Shown here: positions 15,014 to 23,600 of the stretch, in pieces
Layout: every line of letters starts with the position of its first letter
Numbering within the stretch: position 1 is the stretch's first letter
Assembly (NCBI GenBank): GCA_038234715.1
Contig: JBBQTD010000015.1
Location: 1-64,000, forward strand
DNA: 64,000 bases
Source of the DNA: SZAS-103 sp038234715
GTDB taxonomy: Bacteria > Pseudomonadota > Gammaproteobacteria > Xanthomonadales > Xanthomonadaceae
Direction of reading: 5' to 3'
The notes under the pieces: generated by a model
Database searches by the model: none
The model's input: the letters and a program-made list of their open reading frames with translations, nothing else
Told to the model about the DNA's origin: nothing
Translations under genes and position numbers: made by a program

Positions 15014-16924
15014 ATGATTAACATCACCCTTCCCGATGGCAGCAGCCGTCCGTTCCAGCATCCTGTCAGCGTGGGAGAAGTCGCCGCGTCGATCGGGCTG
15101 GGGCTCGCCAAGGCTGCGCTCGCCGGCAAGGTCGACGGCAAGCTGGTCGATACCAGCTTTCGCATCGACCACGACGCGTCGCTCGAGATCGTCACCGACA
15201 AGCATCCCGATGCGCTCGACGTGCTGCGCCATTCCACCGCGCACCTGCTTGCGCAGGCCGTGCAGCGGCTGTATCCCGGCGCGCAGGTCACGATCGGCCC
15301 GGTCATCGAAAACGGGTTTTACTACGACTTCGCATACGACCGGGCGTTCACGCCGGACGACCTGCCGAAGATCGAACTGGAGATGCAGAAGATCGTGAAG
15401 GAAGCGCTCACCGTCGAACGCTCGGTGATGCCGCGCGACGAAGCGGTGGGATTCTTCAAGGGGATGGGTGAGGCGTACAAGGCGGAGATCATCGCCTCGA
15501 TCCCGTCCGACCAGGACATCTCGCTGTACCGGCAAGGCGATTTCATCGACCTGTGCCGCGGGCCGCACGTGCCGGGCACCGACAAACTGCGCGCGTTCAA
15601 GCTCATGAAGGTGGCCGGAGCGTACTGGCGTGGTGACTCGAACAACCAGATGTTGTCGCGCATCTACGGCACGGCGTGGCTGAACGACAAGGACCTCAAG
15701 GCCCACCTGCACCAGATCGAGGAGGCCGAGAAACGCGACCATCGCAAGATCGGCAAGGCGCAGAACCTGTTCCACCAGCAAGAGCAGGCACCAGGCATGG
15801 TGTTCTGGCATCCCAAGGGCTGGGCGATCTGGCAGGTGGTCGAGCAGCACATGCGCGGGGTGTATCGCGCATCGGGCTACCGCGAGGTGCGCTGTCCGCA
15901 GATCCTGGACGTGTCGCTGTGGAAGGCTTCGGGCCACTGGGACAACTATCAGGACAACATGTTCTTCACCGAGTCGGAGAAGCGCGAATACGCGCTCAAG
16001 CCGATGAATTGCCCGGGCCACGTCCAGGTGTTCAAGCAGGGCCTGCATTCGTATCGCGACCTTCCGATCCGCTATGGCGAGTTCGGCGCCTGTCATCGCA
16101 ACGAACCATCCGGTGCCCTGCACGGCATCATGCGGGTGCGCGCCTTCACCCAGGACGACGGTCATATCTTCTGCACCGAGGACCAGATCGAACCCGAGGT
16201 CACCGCGTTCCATGCGCAGGCGATGAAGGTCTACACCGACTTCGGCTTCAGCGAGATCGCATTGAAGATCGCGCTGCGCCCTGACAAGCGCCTGGGCACC
16301 GATGAAACGTGGGACAAGGCCGAGGGTGCGCTGCGCGCGGCGTTGGCGGCCGCGGGCGTGAGCTGGGAAGAGCTGCCCGGCGAGGGGGCGTTTTACGGAC
16401 CCAAGATCGAGTACCACATGAAGGATTCGATCGGCCGTGCCTGGCAGGTTGGCACCATGCAGGTGGATTTCATGATGCCCGAGCGCCTCGGGGCGGAATA
16501 CGTCGACGAGCATTCCAGCAAGCGCCACCCGGTGATGCTGCACCGGGCCATCGTCGGCTCGATGGAACGCTTCATCGGCATCCTCATTGAAAGCCACGCG
16601 GGGAATCTGCCGGCCTGGCTGGCGCCGGTCCAGGCCGTGCTGATGAATATCACCGACGCCCAGGCTGATGCGGTCGAATCGGCGCGGTCAACCCTTGAAA
16701 ATCAAGGATTTCGGGTCGAAGCCGATTTGCGCAACGAAAAAATCGGCTATAAGATTCGCGAGCACGCCATGCAACGTGTGCCGTACCTTCTGGTGGTCGG
16801 GGACCGCGAGAAGGAAACAGGCTCGGTCGCAGTGCGTACGCGGTCCGGGGAAGACCTGGGTTCCATGGCGCTCGGGGACTTCATCACGCGATTGCGCAAC
16901 GAGGCCCGGCCAGGCGCACACTGA
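15014..16924 (+). CDS. thrS: threonine-tRNA ligase
   Basis: A full-length 636-residue cytoplasmic class II synthetase. In order: an N-terminal TGS domain, the editing domain with HSTAH (about 73-77) and the CRGPH block, the catalytic core with MNCPGH (about 331-336, whose Cys binds zinc), FGACHRNEPSG (motif 2) and MLHRAIVGSMERFIGILIE (motif 3), then the anticodon-binding domain. It charges tRNA-Thr and removes mischarged Ser. It heads the translation cluster; infC follows after 35 bp. Confidence 0.98.
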   Translation: MINITLPDGSSRPFQHPVSVGEVAASIGLGLAKAALAGKVDGKLVDTSFRIDHDASLEIVTDKHPDALDVLRHSTAHLLAQAVQRLYPGAQVTIGPVIENGFYYDFAYDRAFTPDDLPKIELEMQKIVKEALTVERSVMPRDEAVGFFKGMGEAYKAEIIASIPSDQDISLYRQGDFIDLCRGPHVPGTDKLRAFKLMKVAGAYWRGDSNNQMLSRIYGTAWLNDKDLKAHLHQIEEAEKRDHRKIGKAQNLFHQQEQAPGMVFWHPKGWAIWQVVEQHMRGVYRASGYREVRCPQILDVSLWKASGHWDNYQDNMFFTESEKREYALKPMNCPGHVQVFKQGLHSYRDLPIRYGEFGACHRNEPSGALHGIMRVRAFTQDDGHIFCTEDQIEPEVTAFHAQAMKVYTDFGFSEIALKIALRPDKRLGTDETWDKAEGALRAALAAAGVSWEELPGEGAFYGPKIEYHMKDSIGRAWQVGTMQVDFMMPERLGAEYVDEHSSKRHPVMLHRAIVGSMERFIGILIESHAGNLPAWLAPVQAVLMNITDAQADAVESARSTLENQGFRVEADLRNEKIGYKIREHAMQRVPYLLVVGDREKETGSVAVRTRSGEDLGSMALGDFITRLRNEARPGAH

Positions 16925-16959
16925 GCATCCGCAACTACCTATATCGAGAGGAACCGCGA

Positions 16960-17481
16960 ATCAATACCGAAAAGCAGAACCGCAAGAACCAGGAGATCCG
17001 CGTACCGCGCGTGCGCCTGATTGGCGCCGAGGGCGAAAACGTCGGGGTGGTCGGCCGCGACGAGGCTTTGCAGATGGCCGAGGAGGCCGGGCTCGATCTG
17101 GTCGAGATCCAGCCGAACGGCGATCCGCCGGTCTGCCGCATCATGGATTTCGGCAAGTTCAAGTTCGAACTGCAGAAAAAGGCGGCTGCGGCGAAGAAGA
17201 AGCAGAAGATGGTCGAGATCAAGGAACTCAAGTTCCGCCCGACCACCGACGACGGCGACTACCATATCAAGCTGCGCAACCTGCGCCGGTTCCTCGAGGA
17301 AGGCGACAAGGTCAAGGTCAACATCCGTTTCAAGGGCCGCGAGATGGCCCACCAGGAGCTTGGCCTGCAGATGGCGGCGCGGATCGAGGCCGATCTTGCC
17401 GACGAAGTGGTCATCGAGCAGCGTGCCAGGCTCGAAGGCAGGCAGATGATCATGATGATGTCGCCGAAGAAGAAAACTTAG
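16960..17481 (+). CDS. infC: translation initiation factor IF-3, AUC start codon
   Basis: A 173-residue IF-3 with both domains complete: the N-terminal part up to PPVCRIMDFGKFK, a Lys-rich linker, and the C-terminal domain ending GRQMIMMMSPKKKT. In frame, the reading extends upstream of GTG 17011 to ATC 16960 (codons ATC AAT ACC GAA AAG). That gives the EKQNRKNQEIRVPRVR segment present in related IF-3 proteins, and an AGAGGA site lies seven bases before it. IF-3 rejects non-canonical start codons, so an AUU/AUC start gives autogenous control, as in E. coli. A start at 17011 would lose the conserved N-terminus. Confidence 0.95.
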   Translation: MNTEKQNRKNQEIRVPRVRLIGAEGENVGVVGRDEALQMAEEAGLDLVEIQPNGDPPVCRIMDFGKFKFELQKKAAAAKKKQKMVEIKELKFRPTTDDGDYHIKLRNLRRFLEEGDKVKVNIRFKGREMAHQELGLQMAARIEADLADEVVIEQRARLEGRQMIMMMSPKKKT

Positions 17482-17793
17482 GCAGAGCACGTTCCGGGCG
17501 CTTGGCCGGCGGTGCCGGGCCGGCACGTGCACTGCATGTCCTGCGCATCGCGCTGATTTGCAAGGGGATCGCCCAGCTGGCATACTTCGCGGCCCGGCTT
17601 GCGTCGGGTTGCGTGTGTTTCATCGTTTCGTCAGGACCCGCTGCTGGTGCGTGGACTCATCACGGACCGGGGCAACAAGCCGGCATAGGCAGGACGGAAA
17701 GACCAAGCCGCGTGGACTTCATGATCGAATCGGTCGTGCAAGTGCGCGTGAGGCGGCGCCTCAGCCAGTGACATAACAACGACAGGATTTCCG
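17482..17793 (+). other. infC-rpmI intergenic leader
   Basis: A 312-bp GC-rich gap between infC and rpmI with no supported gene. In E. coli the matching region carries the L20 autoregulatory mRNA structure; here the length would allow a similar leader or an internal promoter, but I did not identify a specific fold. Confidence 0.4.
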
Positions 17794-17991
17794 ATGCCAA
17801 AGATCAAGACCAACCGGGGGGCTGCGAAGCGTTTTCGCAAGACCGCTTCCGGCAAGTACAAGTGCGGCCATGCCAACCGCAGCCACATCCTCACGAAGAA
17901 ATCGACCAAGCGTAAACGCAACCTCCGCGCCAAGAACCATGTGCGCGCCGAGGATGCGGGACGTCTGGATCGCATGCTTCCCTATCTCTGA
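17794..17991 (+). CDS. rpmI: 50S ribosomal protein L35
   Basis: A 65-residue, very basic protein starting MPKIKTNRGAAKRFRKTASG, with the usual KCGHANRSHILTKKSTKRKR core. It is the normal length for L35 of the large ribosomal subunit. It lies 13 bp before rplT, with which it is normally co-translated and jointly repressed by L20. Confidence 0.98.
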   Translation: MPKIKTNRGAAKRFRKTASGKYKCGHANRSHILTKKSTKRKRNLRAKNHVRAEDAGRLDRMLPYL

Positions 17992-18004
17992 GGAGGGCTG
18001 AACA

Positions 18005-18364
18005 ATGGCACGAGTCAAACGTGGTGTGACGGCACGCCGCCGTCACAAGAAAATCCTGAAGCTGGCCAAGGGCTACTTCAACGCGCGTCACAAGGTGTTC
18101 CGCGTCGCCAAGCAGGCCGTCACCAAGGCCGCGCAGTACGCCTACATCGGTCGCAAGCAGCGCAAGCGCCAGTTCCGTGCACTGTGGATCGTGCGCATCA
18201 ACGCCGGCGCGCGGCAGTTCGGCCTGAGCTACAGCCGCTTCATGAACGGGCTGAAGAAGGCCGAGATCACCCTGGATCGCAAGGTGCTCTCCGACATCGC
18301 GGTGCACGACATTGCGGCGTTTGGAAAGCTCGCCGAAAAAGCGAAGCAGGCCCTTGCCGCGTAA
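18005..18364 (+). CDS. rplT: 50S ribosomal protein L20
   Basis: A 119-residue L20 with the long basic N-terminal extension (MARVKRGVTARRRHKKILKL) and globular C-terminal domain ending KLAEKAKQALAA. It binds 23S rRNA early in large-subunit assembly and in enterobacteria represses its own operon. A ggagggct site precedes the ATG. A strong hairpin follows the stop codon. Confidence 0.98.
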   Translation: MARVKRGVTARRRHKKILKLAKGYFNARHKVFRVAKQAVTKAAQYAYIGRKQRKRQFRALWIVRINAGARQFGLSYSRFMNGLKKAEITLDRKVLSDIAVHDIAAFGKLAEKAKQALAA

Positions 18365-18388
18365 GGTTTGAAATGTGAGAAGAAACCG

Positions 18389-18420
18389 ACGGGGAAGGGC
18401 GCAAGTCCTTCCCCGTTTGC
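18389..18420 (+). terminator. strong hairpin between rplT and pheS
   Basis: ACGGGGAAGG pairs perfectly with CCTTCCCCGT (18407-18416) and is followed by a short TTTGC run. The weak T tract suggests partial termination. It could separate the ribosomal protein genes from pheST or act as an attenuator; no Phe-rich leader peptide is evident. Confidence 0.6.
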
Positions 18421-18516
18421 ATTTCAGCGGGTTGGCATTGCCCGAAGCGCAGGGTTCCAACTGGTTCCCCGCATTGCGAGGGATGAAGTGACCGGATCGA
18501 CCAGAGCGGCAACGAC

Positions 18517-19512
18517 ATGAGCGAGATCGAACAACTTGGCAGGCAAGCCGTGGCGGACGTTGCGACGGCGGGAACGCCAGACGCCCTCGAACACTTGCGG
18601 GTGAAGCTGCTCGGCAAACAGGGGAGCGTCACTGCGCTGCTGAAGTCCCTCGGTGCGATGCCGGCCGATCAGCGCAAGGTCGCTGGCGAGGCGATCAATC
18701 GCGCGAAGGAATCCATCGCCGAAGCGATAGCCGCGCGTCGCGCGCAACTCGACAAAACCGGTATGCATTCGCGACTGGCATCCGAGCGCATCGACGTCAC
18801 CTTGCCCGGACGTCGCGGCGAGCGCGGCAACCTGCATCCAGTCACGCGCGCGCTCGATCGGATCGTCGACATCTTCGCGCGACTGGGTTACGCAGTCGCC
18901 GAAGGCCCCGAGATCGAGGACGACTGGCATAACTTCGAGGCGCTGAATTTCCCGCCTCACCATCCTGCGCGCGCGATGCACGACACGTTTTATTTCCCCG
19001 ACGGGCGTCTTCTGCGCACGCATACGTCGCCGGTGCAGATACGCAGCATGACCGGGCGTACGCCGCCGATCCGCTTGATCGCACCGGGCAAGGTGTATCG
19101 CAGCGATTCGGACCAAACCCATTCGCCGATGTTTCATCAGGTCGAAGGTCTGCTCGTCGACGAGACATCGAGCTTTGCCGACCTCAAGGGCACACTGTCG
19201 GAATTCGTGAACGCGTTCTTCGAGCGCGATTTGCCGATGCGTTTTCGCCCGAGCTATTTCCCGTTTACCGAGCCTTCGGCCGAAGTCGATATCGGATGGG
19301 CGCGCGCGGATGGCAGTACGTCGTGGCTCGAAGTGCTTGGATCCGGCATGGTCCATCCGAACGTGCTGCGCAACTGCGGTATCGATCCGGAGCGTTACAC
19401 CGGCTTCGCGTTTGGCCTGGGCGTCGAGCGCTTCGCGATGCTGCGTTACGGAGTAGACGACTTGCGCAGCTTCTTCGAGAACGACCTTCGGTTTCTGGCG
19501 CAGTTCGCTTGA
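18517..19512 (+). CDS. pheS: phenylalanine-tRNA ligase alpha subunit
   Basis: A 331-residue alpha subunit. An N-terminal coiled-coil arm that contacts tRNA is followed by the class II catalytic core, with FPPHHPARAMHDTF, the motif 2 region APGKVYRSDSDQTHSPMFHQ, PFTEPSAEVDI and motif 3 GFAFGLGVERFAMLRYG. It forms the alpha2-beta2 enzyme with PheT. The stop is followed by an unusual 112-bp gap with an inverted repeat before pheT; in most relatives the gap is shorter. Confidence 0.98.
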   Translation: MSEIEQLGRQAVADVATAGTPDALEHLRVKLLGKQGSVTALLKSLGAMPADQRKVAGEAINRAKESIAEAIAARRAQLDKTGMHSRLASERIDVTLPGRRGERGNLHPVTRALDRIVDIFARLGYAVAEGPEIEDDWHNFEALNFPPHHPARAMHDTFYFPDGRLLRTHTSPVQIRSMTGRTPPIRLIAPGKVYRSDSDQTHSPMFHQVEGLLVDETSSFADLKGTLSEFVNAFFERDLPMRFRPSYFPFTEPSAEVDIGWARADGSTSWLEVLGSGMVHPNVLRNCGIDPERYTGFAFGLGVERFAMLRYGVDDLRSFFENDLRFLAQFA

Positions 19513-19520
19513 GAGCCGGA

Positions 19521-19613
19521 AATGGGGATTGGGAATTAGGCAATCGTCAAGGCAAGTGCGCTGACGGCTCTGCGTTTTCTTTCACCATTCCCAATTCCCT
19601 ATCCCCCATTCCC
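19521..19613. repeat. imperfect inverted repeat of GGGAAT-type motifs between pheS and pheT
   Basis: The left arm aatggggattgggaattagg (19521-19540) is mirrored by ccattcccaattccctatcc and following bases (19584-19613). Strings built from gggaat/gggatt are a common intergenic repeat type in Xanthomonadaceae genomes. The transcript would form a long imperfect hairpin inside the pheST mRNA. Confidence 0.6.
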
Positions 19614-19624
19614 GAAACTTCAGC

Positions 19625-22039
19625 ATGAAATTCAGCGAAAACTGGCTCCGCGAAAATGTCGCGATCGATGCGACCCACGAAGCATTGACCGAAAGGCTTA
19701 GTGCGATTGGCCTTGAGGTCGAGGGCGTCGAGACGATCGGCGGCAGACTCGAAGGCGTCGTCGTCGCGCAGATCGTTTCCTGCACGAAGCATCCGGAAGC
19801 CGATCGCCTGCAGGTCTGCGGCGTCGACGCTGGACAGGGCGAGACGTTGCAGATCGTCTGCGGCGCACCGAACGCGCGTCCAGGGCTGAAGGCACCGCTG
19901 GCGATGATCGGCGCGATGCTGCCTGATGGAATGCAGATCAGATCCGCGAAGCTTCGCGGCGTCGACAGCTTCGGAATGCTCTGTTCGGCGAAAGAGCTGG
20001 GGATCGATCCGGATGCGTCCGGCCTGCTCGAGCTGCCTGCTGACGCGCCGCTGGGCGTCTCGCTCGCCGACTACCTCGGCCTGCCCGACGCTACCATCGA
20101 ACTCAAGCTCACACCCAACCGCGCCGACTGTTTCAGCGTTCGCGGCATCGCCTACGACGTCGCAGCCGCGTTCGTTGGAGAGGTCACTCCGTGGAAAGTC
20201 GATCCAGTGCCCCCGCGCAGCGATGCGACGATGGTGGTCGAACTTGACGCGGGCGCGGACGTGCCGCGCTTCGCTGGACGCGTGATCGAAGGCGTCGACG
20301 CGAACGCCACGACTCCGCGCTGGATGGCCGAACGTTTGCGGCGCAGTGGCGTGCGGCCGATCAGCCTGCTCGTCGATGTCACCCAATACGTGATGCTTGA
20401 GCTTGGCCAGCCGATGCATGCCTTCGACAGGGACACGTTGCAAGGGCCAATTGTCGTGCGCCGCGCGCGAAACAAGCACGCAGGCGGCGAAATGCTGAAG
20501 TTGCTGGACGGCCGGACGCTGCAGCTCGACGAACACTATCTGGTCGTGTCCGACAGTCCCGAAGGCCACGCATCCCGCGCCGTCGCGCTGGGCGGCATCA
20601 TGGGTGGCCACGACACCCGCGTCACCGAAGCGACGCGCGACGTTTTCCTCGAAGCCGCGCATTGGGTACCCTCAGCCATCGTCGGCCGCAGCCGCAAGCT
20701 CGGCATGCACACCGACGCAGGTCATCGCTTCGAGCGCGGCGTCGATCCGCAATTGCCTCCGATCGCAGTCGAGTACGCGACCCGCCTGATCCTCGATAGC
20801 GCCGGCGGTGTCCCCGGCCCCCTGATCGATGTGGTGCGCGCGGCCGACCTATCGGTGCCAGTCGCCGTCCGCCTGCGCAGGGCGCGATTGTCCCGCGTGC
20901 TTGGCGTAACGGTTGCGGATGCCGAGGTCGAGCGCATCCTGCGTGCGCTCGGCATGCAGGTGGAATCGCACGCGGACGGCTGGAGCGTCATTCCACCGAG
21001 CCGACGATTCGATATCGCGATCGAGGAAGATTTGATCGAGGAGATCGCGCGCATCCACGGATACGATGCGATCCCGACCGCGATGCCAAGCGGCGAGATC
21101 CGCGTTGCGGCGGTGAATGAGGCGCGCGTCAGCGACGCAGACATACGCCGCCAGCTCGCCGCGCGTGACTATCGCGAAGCGCTCAACTACGCGTTCGTCG
21201 ATGCGAGCCTGCTCGCAACGTGGTCGCTGGACGCTGCTGCGGTCGCGCTCGCCAATCCTCTCAGCGCCGACCTCGGAGTGATGCGCACGGCGTTGTTGCC
21301 CGGACTGGTACAGGCCCTCAGGCACAACCTCGCCAGGCAGCAGATACGCGTGCGCTTGTTCGAACTCGGCCGGGTCTTTGGATTGCCCGAGGGTGGCGCG
21401 TCGCCGGACGAAACACCCCGCATCGCCGCGGCCTGCAGTGGCAATGCAGATGCTGAACAGTGGGGCGCCGCCGCGCGACCGCTGGATTTCTACGATCTCA
21501 AGGCTGATCTGGAAAGCGTGTTGGCGCTGGCAGGGCCGGGCGCGCCGTTGCGGTATCTGCCCACCAGCCAGGCTTGGCTGCACCCGGGGCGTTCGGCCGA
21601 AGTCTGGCGCGGTGAGCTGCGGCTTGGCTGGATCGGCCATCTGCACCCACGCCTGCTCAAGGCGCTCGACCTGGAAACCGAGGTTCTGGCATTCGAATTG
21701 GACCTCGAACCGCTGGCCCAGCGCGCAATTCCGGAAGCGGCAGCGCTTTCGCGCTATCCGCTCGTCCGCCGGGATCTCGCGCTTGTCGTCCCGGATGCAA
21801 CCCCTTGGGCAGCGGTCGAAGCGACTCTGAAATCGGCTCTCGGCCCGTTGCTGCGCGAGGTCCGGCTATTCGATGTTTACCGCGGCGCGGGCTTAGACAC
21901 AGGTACAAGGAGTGTCGCTATGGGCTTGATTTTACAGGATGTCTCGCGCACGCTAACCGACCACGATGCCGATGGCGCCGTGGCTGCCGCAGTCTTGGCG
22001 CTTGCGCGAGAGTGCGGCGCGGTTCTGCGGGGGAGCTGA
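19625..22039 (+). CDS. pheT: phenylalanine-tRNA ligase beta subunit
   Basis: An 804-residue beta subunit of normal length. It has the N-terminal EMAP/tRNA-binding domain (VVVAQIVSCTKHPEADRLQV), B3/B4 editing domain (HAFDRDTLQGPIVVRRA), B5 DNA-binding-like domain, the inactive synthetase-like core, and the C-terminal anticodon-binding domain (FDVYRGAGLDTGTRSVAMGL). It pairs with PheS and removes mischarged Tyr. ihfA follows, as in many gammaproteobacteria. Confidence 0.98.
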   Translation: MKFSENWLRENVAIDATHEALTERLSAIGLEVEGVETIGGRLEGVVVAQIVSCTKHPEADRLQVCGVDAGQGETLQIVCGAPNARPGLKAPLAMIGAMLPDGMQIRSAKLRGVDSFGMLCSAKELGIDPDASGLLELPADAPLGVSLADYLGLPDATIELKLTPNRADCFSVRGIAYDVAAAFVGEVTPWKVDPVPPRSDATMVVELDAGADVPRFAGRVIEGVDANATTPRWMAERLRRSGVRPISLLVDVTQYVMLELGQPMHAFDRDTLQGPIVVRRARNKHAGGEMLKLLDGRTLQLDEHYLVVSDSPEGHASRAVALGGIMGGHDTRVTEATRDVFLEAAHWVPSAIVGRSRKLGMHTDAGHRFERGVDPQLPPIAVEYATRLILDSAGGVPGPLIDVVRAADLSVPVAVRLRRARLSRVLGVTVADAEVERILRALGMQVESHADGWSVIPPSRRFDIAIEEDLIEEIARIHGYDAIPTAMPSGEIRVAAVNEARVSDADIRRQLAARDYREALNYAFVDASLLATWSLDAAAVALANPLSADLGVMRTALLPGLVQALRHNLARQQIRVRLFELGRVFGLPEGGASPDETPRIAAACSGNADAEQWGAAARPLDFYDLKADLESVLALAGPGAPLRYLPTSQAWLHPGRSAEVWRGELRLGWIGHLHPRLLKALDLETEVLAFELDLEPLAQRAIPEAAALSRYPLVRRDLALVVPDATPWAAVEATLKSALGPLLREVRLFDVYRGAGLDTGTRSVAMGLILQDVSRTLTDHDADGAVAAAVLALARECGAVLRGS

Positions 22040-22114
22040 GCCGGTCCAGACAGGGTCGTTTGGCCCAATTGCAGGATGGAAGAGCCGCGAGATGCGGTTC
22101 GACAGGGGATCGAG

Positions 22115-22417
22115 ATGGCGTTGACGAAAGCGGAGATGGCCGAGCGCCTCTTCGAGGAAGTGGGACTGAACAAGCGCGAGGCGAAGGAATTCGTCGATGC
22201 GTACTTCGACGTGCTCCGCGAGTCGCTCGAGCGCGGCGTGCAGGTCAAATTGTCCGGCTTCGGCAACTTCGAATTGCGCCAGAAGAACCAGCGCCCCGGC
22301 CGCAATCCCAAGACGGGTGAAGAGATTCCGATTTCCGCGCGGACCGTGGTCACCTTCCGCCCTGGGCAAAAGCTGAAAGAGCGCGTCGAGGAACATGCCG
22401 GGATCGAGCATGCTTGA
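22115..22417 (+). CDS. ihfA: integration host factor alpha subunit
   Basis: A 100-residue HU/IHF family protein starting MALTKAEMAERLFEEVGLNK. The minor-groove arm contains RPGRNPKTGEE with the intercalating Pro, and it ends in the basic helix FRPGQKLKERV. IHF-alpha pairs with IHF-beta (not in the window) to bend DNA at specific sites. ATG 22115 gives the family length. The 3' end overlaps by 8 bp the MerR-like regulator gene, so the two are co-translated. Confidence 0.97.
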   Translation: MALTKAEMAERLFEEVGLNKREAKEFVDAYFDVLRESLERGVQVKLSGFGNFELRQKNQRPGRNPKTGEEIPISARTVVTFRPGQKLKERVEEHAGIEHA

Positions 22418-22766
22418 CCCGGGGAGCAATCGCGAGCTGCCGCCGATCCCGGCGAAACGCTACTTCACCATTGGTGAGGTCAGCGAGCTCTGCGACGTCA
22501 AGCCCCACGTGCTGCGCTACTGGGAAACCGAATTTCCGACCCTCAAGCCGGTCAAGCGTCGCGGCAACCGCCGCTACTACCAGCGCCACGACGTGCTGAT
22601 GATCCGCCAGATCCGCGGCCTGCTCTACGAAAACGGCTACACCATCGGCGGGGCCCGCCAGCGCCTGGAGGGTGAGGTCGCCCGCGTCGAAAACACCATG
22701 TCGACGCAGATCATCCGGCAGGTGCGCCAGGAACTCGAAGAAGTCCTGCAACTGCTGCGGCGCTGA
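22410..22766 (+). CDS. MerR family transcriptional regulator (IHF-linked type)
   Basis: A 118-residue protein with an N-terminal MerR winged helix-turn-helix: KRYFTIGEVSELCDVKPHVL followed by RYWETEFPTLKP and RRYYQRHD. A dimerisation helix forms the rest. No metal-binding Cys or effector domain is present, so the signal is unknown. The position directly after ihfA and before tRNA-Pro is conserved in many gammaproteobacteria. ATG 22410 overlaps the ihfA stop. Confidence 0.9.
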   Translation: MLDPGSNRELPPIPAKRYFTIGEVSELCDVKPHVLRYWETEFPTLKPVKRRGNRRYYQRHDVLMIRQIRGLLYENGYTIGGARQRLEGEVARVENTMSTQIIRQVRQELEEVLQLLRR

Positions 22767-22849
22767 GGCTTGTCCACCTCCGGTAGGAGAAGCAAGCAGC
22801 ACCAGCTATACTTCGCGTCCGCCCGCAAGGGGCGGCAAGTACGTCATGT

Positions 22850-22926
22850 CGGGGCGTAGCGCAGTCTGGTAGCGCACCTGCCTGGGGGGCAGGGGGTCGT
22901 GGGTTCAAATCCCGCCGTCCCGACCA
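22850..22926 (+). tRNA. tRNA-Pro, anticodon GGG
   Basis: A complete 77-nt cloverleaf: acceptor CGGGGCG/CGTCCCG (one G-T pair), D arm with agtctggt, anticodon stem CCTGC/GCAGG around loop CTGGGGG (anticodon GGG), T arm GTGGG-TTCAAAT-CCCGC, and encoded CCA. A truncated integrase gene 180 bp downstream shows that it is or was an integration target. Confidence 0.96.
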
Positions 22927-23036
22927 TTTAGACATCCGGAACCGTTCGGATTCGTCCGCCAGAGCCACGAGACCCGCATCAGTACTTGCTTTCTTCGTCC
23001 GGTGTTGACCGCTGGCGTTCGCTTGCATCCGAGTGC

Positions 23037-23505
23037 ATTGTGAGTACGATTGTGTGAGCATTGTGATATTCACCGAAGCGGTACTCACAACCCGATACTC
23101 ACGCCATGCTGACCGATACGAAGCTTCGCTCCCTGAAGGCTCGCGAATCCGTGTATCGCATTGCCGATGCCGGTGGCCTGTGCATTGAGGTGCGTCCCAC
23201 GGGCGCGAAGCTGTGGCGCTATCGCTACCGCTACACGCACAAGGCCCGCATGCTGTCCCTGGGCGAATACCCGGCCGTTTCCTTGTTGGAGGCGCGCAGG
23301 AAGCGCGACGAAGCACGCGCGGTGCTTGCCGGCGGCATTGATCCCACGTTGAACGCGAAGGCGAAAAGGCTCGCTGTCGCTGAGCGTGCCGCCTTAGATC
23401 GTCCGGTGGCAATCGGTTCCGGACTCTGGTGGATCGGCGCCCGCCGTTTCGACGAGGAGTACCGGCGCTGGGGTGAGCAAGCTGCGAATTGTGAGTACGA
23501 TTGTG
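23037..23505 (+). repeat. 18-bp direct repeat flanking the integrase fragment
   Basis: attgtgagtacgattgtg occurs exactly at 23037-23054 and again at 23488-23505. Near the first copy, tgtgagtac (23039-23047) also pairs with gtactcaca (23081-23089) as a 9-bp inverted repeat. The second copy encodes the last residues and lies just before the stop of the truncated integrase. These may be recombinase arm sites or marks of a deletion. Confidence 0.75.
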
Positions 23506-23510
23506 AGTAA
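23106..23510 (+). pseudogene. truncated tyrosine recombinase (phage integrase), N-terminal arm-binding part
   Basis: The first 90 residues match the arm-type DNA-binding domain (DUF4102) of P4-like integrases: LTDTKLRSLKARESVYRIAD, then LCIEVRPTGAKLWRYRYRY and SLGEYPAVSLLEARRKRDEAR. The core-binding and catalytic domains (R...HxxR...Y) are absent; full-length relatives have about 400 residues. After residue 95 the sequence is unrelated and ends inside the second copy of an 18-bp direct repeat. It lies next to tRNA-Pro, the expected target, so it is the remnant of an integrated element and cannot catalyse recombination. Confidence 0.85.
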
Positions 23511-23600
23511 AAAGTCAGAATACCTTTAGATGACTACCTTTTTGTCAAAGGCTTACGCTGACTTTGTGGTAGACGCCGTCGACCAAGAGTAGACCCAGCA

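Noticed and set aside
14833..15021. A 62-codon frame just upstream of thrS, considered as a leader peptide
   Set aside because: It has few Thr codons and spans a terminator hairpin; it overlaps the thrS start instead of preceding it, so it does not look like a leader peptide.
14771..16597. A 608-codon minus-strand frame antisense to thrS
   Set aside because: Mirror frame of a highly conserved gene; its sequence is composition-driven and has no motif.
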